From a virus, in the IMG/VR virus record IMGVR_UViG_3300017742_001902, positions 1 to 21,612 of that record: a stretch of DNA of 21,612 bases; one strand, written 5' to 3'. Shown in pieces: positions 20,173 to 21,612 of the stretch (position 1 is its first letter; each line of letters opens with the position of its first letter). The notes beneath the pieces were generated by a model. It did not search any database and was not told where the DNA came from. It saw only the letters and a list, made by a program, of their open reading frames with translations. Position numbers and translations under genes: made by a program.

Positions 20173-20683
20173 TTACAATATAGGAACAAAAGAACAAGTG
20201 ATATTCTTTACAGGTGTTGAAGTTGAAAAGACTCCAGCGTTTGGTATGAAGACATTGTTTGTTACTGGTAAACAAGACTACAATGAAATCATGAAGTACT
20301 ACAAAGAAGAACAATGTGAACACATTTTCTTTGGTGCTAATCATAGTTACAATCCTGTTACAGCAGATGAGTTTGAAGATTGGGATCTAATGATTCGTGC
20401 GTTTACTGATCAAGAAATATTATGTAGTTTAGACATACCAAGTACAATTAATATGGATTGGTTCTTAGATGGCGGACTAACTGAAACAGATTATTTTATC
20501 CCACAGATACGTGTTGTAGTACCTTATGTTAAACAGTGGAACTATAACACAATGGTTAAAATCGACGACAAAGATTTTAAAGCATCTAATCCAGGCGTTT
20601 GGTGCCATAGCCTGCATGATTTGATGGACCGTAATAAATTTACGGATTGGAGCAAATATGGCCTTGACAAAGTGATTAAATGA
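20162..20683 (+). CDS. Unknown protein, 173 residues
   Basis: A mixed alpha/beta protein with no membrane span. The first half (VIFFTGVEVEKTP, then TLFVTGKQDYNEIMKYYKE) alternates strands and helices like a small Rossmann-type or nuclease-type fold. Conserved-looking acidic clusters occur in the middle (DEFEDWD, SLDIPSTINMDW). I cannot match it to a family. AAGGAT precedes the ATG. Its 3' end holds the promoter of the following gene. Proteins of this general look occur in marine T4-like phages near replication genes, but the role is not known to me. Confidence 0.65.
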   Translation: MKRDYNIGTKEQVIFFTGVEVEKTPAFGMKTLFVTGKQDYNEIMKYYKEEQCEHIFFGANHSYNPVTADEFEDWDLMIRAFTDQEILCSLDIPSTINMDWFLDGGLTETDYFIPQIRVVVPYVKQWNYNTMVKIDDKDFKASNPGVWCHSLHDLMDRNKFTDWSKYGLDKVIK

Positions 20684-20692
20684 AAGTATACT
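20664..20692 (+). promoter_or_regulatory. Sigma70-like promoter before the gene at 20757
   Basis: TTGACA (20664-20669) and TATACT (20687-20692) are 17 bases apart, inside the end of the previous gene. The predicted start near 20699 lies just at the ATG at 20700, so translation most likely begins at the next in-frame ATG (20757), which has AGAGGAAG upstream. Confidence 0.7.
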
Positions 20693-20756
20693 ATAAACAA
20701 TGCAAGAACGTTATTACGACTACATGCTTCGCAGAACGAGAGAGGAAGATAACAAA

Positions 20757-21158
20757 ATGGCAATAGAAACATCTATGGACAAAGCAGAACGCAGTATTTG
20801 GGTAACCTTTAATAAAGAAGGTGTACACATGTACCCTGGTGCAGACACAGATCCTAAACTAGCAACCGGCGATTGGGATGACGTATCATTCCTTGGTATT
20901 CCACATCGTCATATTTTTCACTTTCGTGTTCGTATTGAAGTATTTCATAACGATCGCGACATTGAGTTTATTCAGTTCAAACGCTGGATGCAAAGACTTT
21001 ATGACGTTGAAGGTGTATTAGAGTTAAACCACAAGAGCTGTGAAATGATTGCAGATGACTTGTACAAAGAAATCGCTACAAAATACCCAGGCCGATTTGT
21101 AGAGATTAGCGTTGCAGAAGACAACGAAAATGGCTGTTCAATTTACTACCCTAGATAA
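20757..21158 (+). CDS. Unknown small protein, 133 residues
   Basis: The frame extends upstream to an ATG at 20700, but that start would leave almost no leader behind the promoter at 20664, while the ATG at 20757 has AGAGGAAG seven bases ahead. The product has alternating strands and helices, including SIWVTFNKEGVHMYPG, WDDVSFLGIPHRHIFHF and a repeated aromatic/His-rich core, ending in SIYYPR. This looks like a small compact alpha/beta fold with several His residues (PHRHIFHFRVRIEVFHN) that could bind metal or nucleic acid. I do not recognise a family. Confidence 0.65.
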   Translation: MAIETSMDKAERSIWVTFNKEGVHMYPGADTDPKLATGDWDDVSFLGIPHRHIFHFRVRIEVFHNDRDIEFIQFKRWMQRLYDVEGVLELNHKSCEMIADDLYKEIATKYPGRFVEISVAEDNENGCSIYYPR

Positions 21159-21180
21159 TGATAAGAGAGAGAACTCAAAA

Positions 21181-21390
21181 ATGTCTATTAAATTCAATCG
21201 TGAAGCATACACGAAAGTGTTTGACGACTTGGACAAATTCCGCGACTACTGTCGTTTTGAAGGAAAAGTCTTTAATGAAGCAGATATGTATAAGAAAGAT
21301 TCTTATGTATGGCAGGCTTATGGGAAATATCAAAACTACCTTCGTGCAAAGGCACGTAATGGTGGTCGCAACTTTAAACCACGGAGATAA
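21181..21390 (+). CDS. Small basic protein, 69 residues
   Basis: The start at 21181 (MSIKFNREAYTKV) has AGAGAGAA about eight bases upstream; an in-frame ATG at 21112 lies in the previous gene. The product is helical and aromatic (FDDLDKFRDYC, YVWQAYGKYQNYL) with a basic tail KARNGGRNFKPRR that suggests nucleic-acid contact. The function is unknown. It ends three bases before the next gene. Confidence 0.6.
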   Translation: MSIKFNREAYTKVFDDLDKFRDYCRFEGKVFNEADMYKKDSYVWQAYGKYQNYLRAKARNGGRNFKPRR

Positions 21391-21393
21391 CTA

Positions 21394-21612
21394 ATGACTA
21401 TTCATATTGTAGACATCGAAGCAGTAGACACACGCTACACAAAGCAATGGAAAGAATATCTTCCAAAGCAACTTCAACGAGCTACAAATGAAGAAATAAA
21501 TGTTATTAGTGGTGGCGAAACCCCTCAGGCTACAACACCTGGGGCGTTTCTAAACTTTGGTGGTACTAATGTGTACAAATCAAAACAACTAGAAACCATC
21601 GGTGAAATGTTC
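21394..21612 (+). CDS. Start of an unknown protein, cut by the window edge
   Basis: The first 73 codons of a gene that continues beyond the window. It begins MTIHIVDIEAVDTRYTKQW and contains TTPGAFLNFGGTNVYKS, with a strand-helix pattern at the start and a Gly-rich loop that could be the beginning of a Rossmann or glycosyltransferase-like fold. I recall similar N-termini in other marine T4-like phages but no function. CGGAG lies about 10 bases before the ATG. Confidence 0.6.
   Translation, partial: MTIHIVDIEAVDTRYTKQWKEYLPKQLQRATNEEINVISGGETPQATTPGAFLNFGGTNVYKSKQLETIGEMF

Noticed and set aside
20680-20766. A 28-codon frame starting with an ATGA overlap at the end of the 173-residue gene
   Set aside because: It spans the -10 box of the promoter at 20664 and runs into the ribosome site of the gene at 20757, so it is unlikely to be translated from that promoter.
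21521-21544. GC-rich hairpin (CCCCTCAGG with CCTGGGG) inside the last gene
   Set aside because: It lies within coding sequence near the start of a gene that reads through to the window edge and is not followed by a clear T-run, so it is not called a terminator.
1-21612. tRNA genes, transposases, integrase or attachment sites
   Set aside because: I found no cloverleaf-like sequence, mobile-element protein motif or flanking direct repeats. A tRNAscan run would be decisive for tRNAs.

Overview
The window is one compact, AT-rich block of genes, all on the + strand. Genes touch or overlap by 1 to 14 bases almost everywhere, and I see no tRNA, rRNA, CRISPR array or transposase. The family-B DNA polymerase of T4 gp43 type, the T4-type sliding clamp, a DsbA-like DNA-binding protein and many small proteins without cellular homologues point to a T4-like tailed phage (myovirus). 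The AT-rich composition and gene content fit a marine phage of the kind that infects low-GC alphaproteobacteria such as SAR11, or cyanobacteria. The host is inference.

Layout. (1) 1-4093: a small membrane protein, a zinc-finger-less DnaJ, a full-length ClpA-type unfoldase behind a sigma70-like promoter, and an unknown protein starting at TTG. (2) 4098-11277: a long run of likely late or virion genes. It holds a beta-rich structural-type protein, then a cassette in which most genes begin with a short segment ending in Glu, resembling the capsid-targeting sequence of T4 internal head proteins (MKTYQEFIAE). These proteins include a nucleotidyltransferase, a HAD 5'-nucleotidase-like enzyme, a 14-Cys protein and a peptidoglycan-binding-domain protein. 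The cassette ends in a terminator. (3) 11291-14847: a perfect consensus sigma70 promoter, a DsbA-like protein, two small membrane proteins, and DNA polymerase behind a structured leader. (4) 14849-17563: a tight operon of a 37-aa protein, a ferredoxin/flavodoxin-NADP+ reductase, a cytidylyltransferase, a eukaryotic-type phosphomannomutase-like HAD enzyme and an SDR epimerase. (5) 17507-21612: a second perfect promoter, the sliding clamp, a tRNA-guanine-transglycosylase/DpdA-like enzyme (candidate 7-deazaguanine DNA modification), a DUF465-like coiled coil and several unknown small proteins. The last gene is cut by the window edge.

Two promoter classes can be read. Four sites share CTTGACAA with a TATAAT-like box 16-17 bases downstream; these are host-sigma70, early-type promoters. 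A second, T4-late-like element GATAARTA occurs four times on the + strand. In three cases it sits exactly 5 bases before an ATG that lacks a Shine-Dalgarno sequence, which would give leaderless mRNAs.

The most interesting signals are the putative capsid-targeted cassette (5037-11277), the DpdA-like enzyme (18292-19818), the phage ClpA that keeps a ClpP-docking tripeptide, and the GATAARTA-N5-ATG arrangement.
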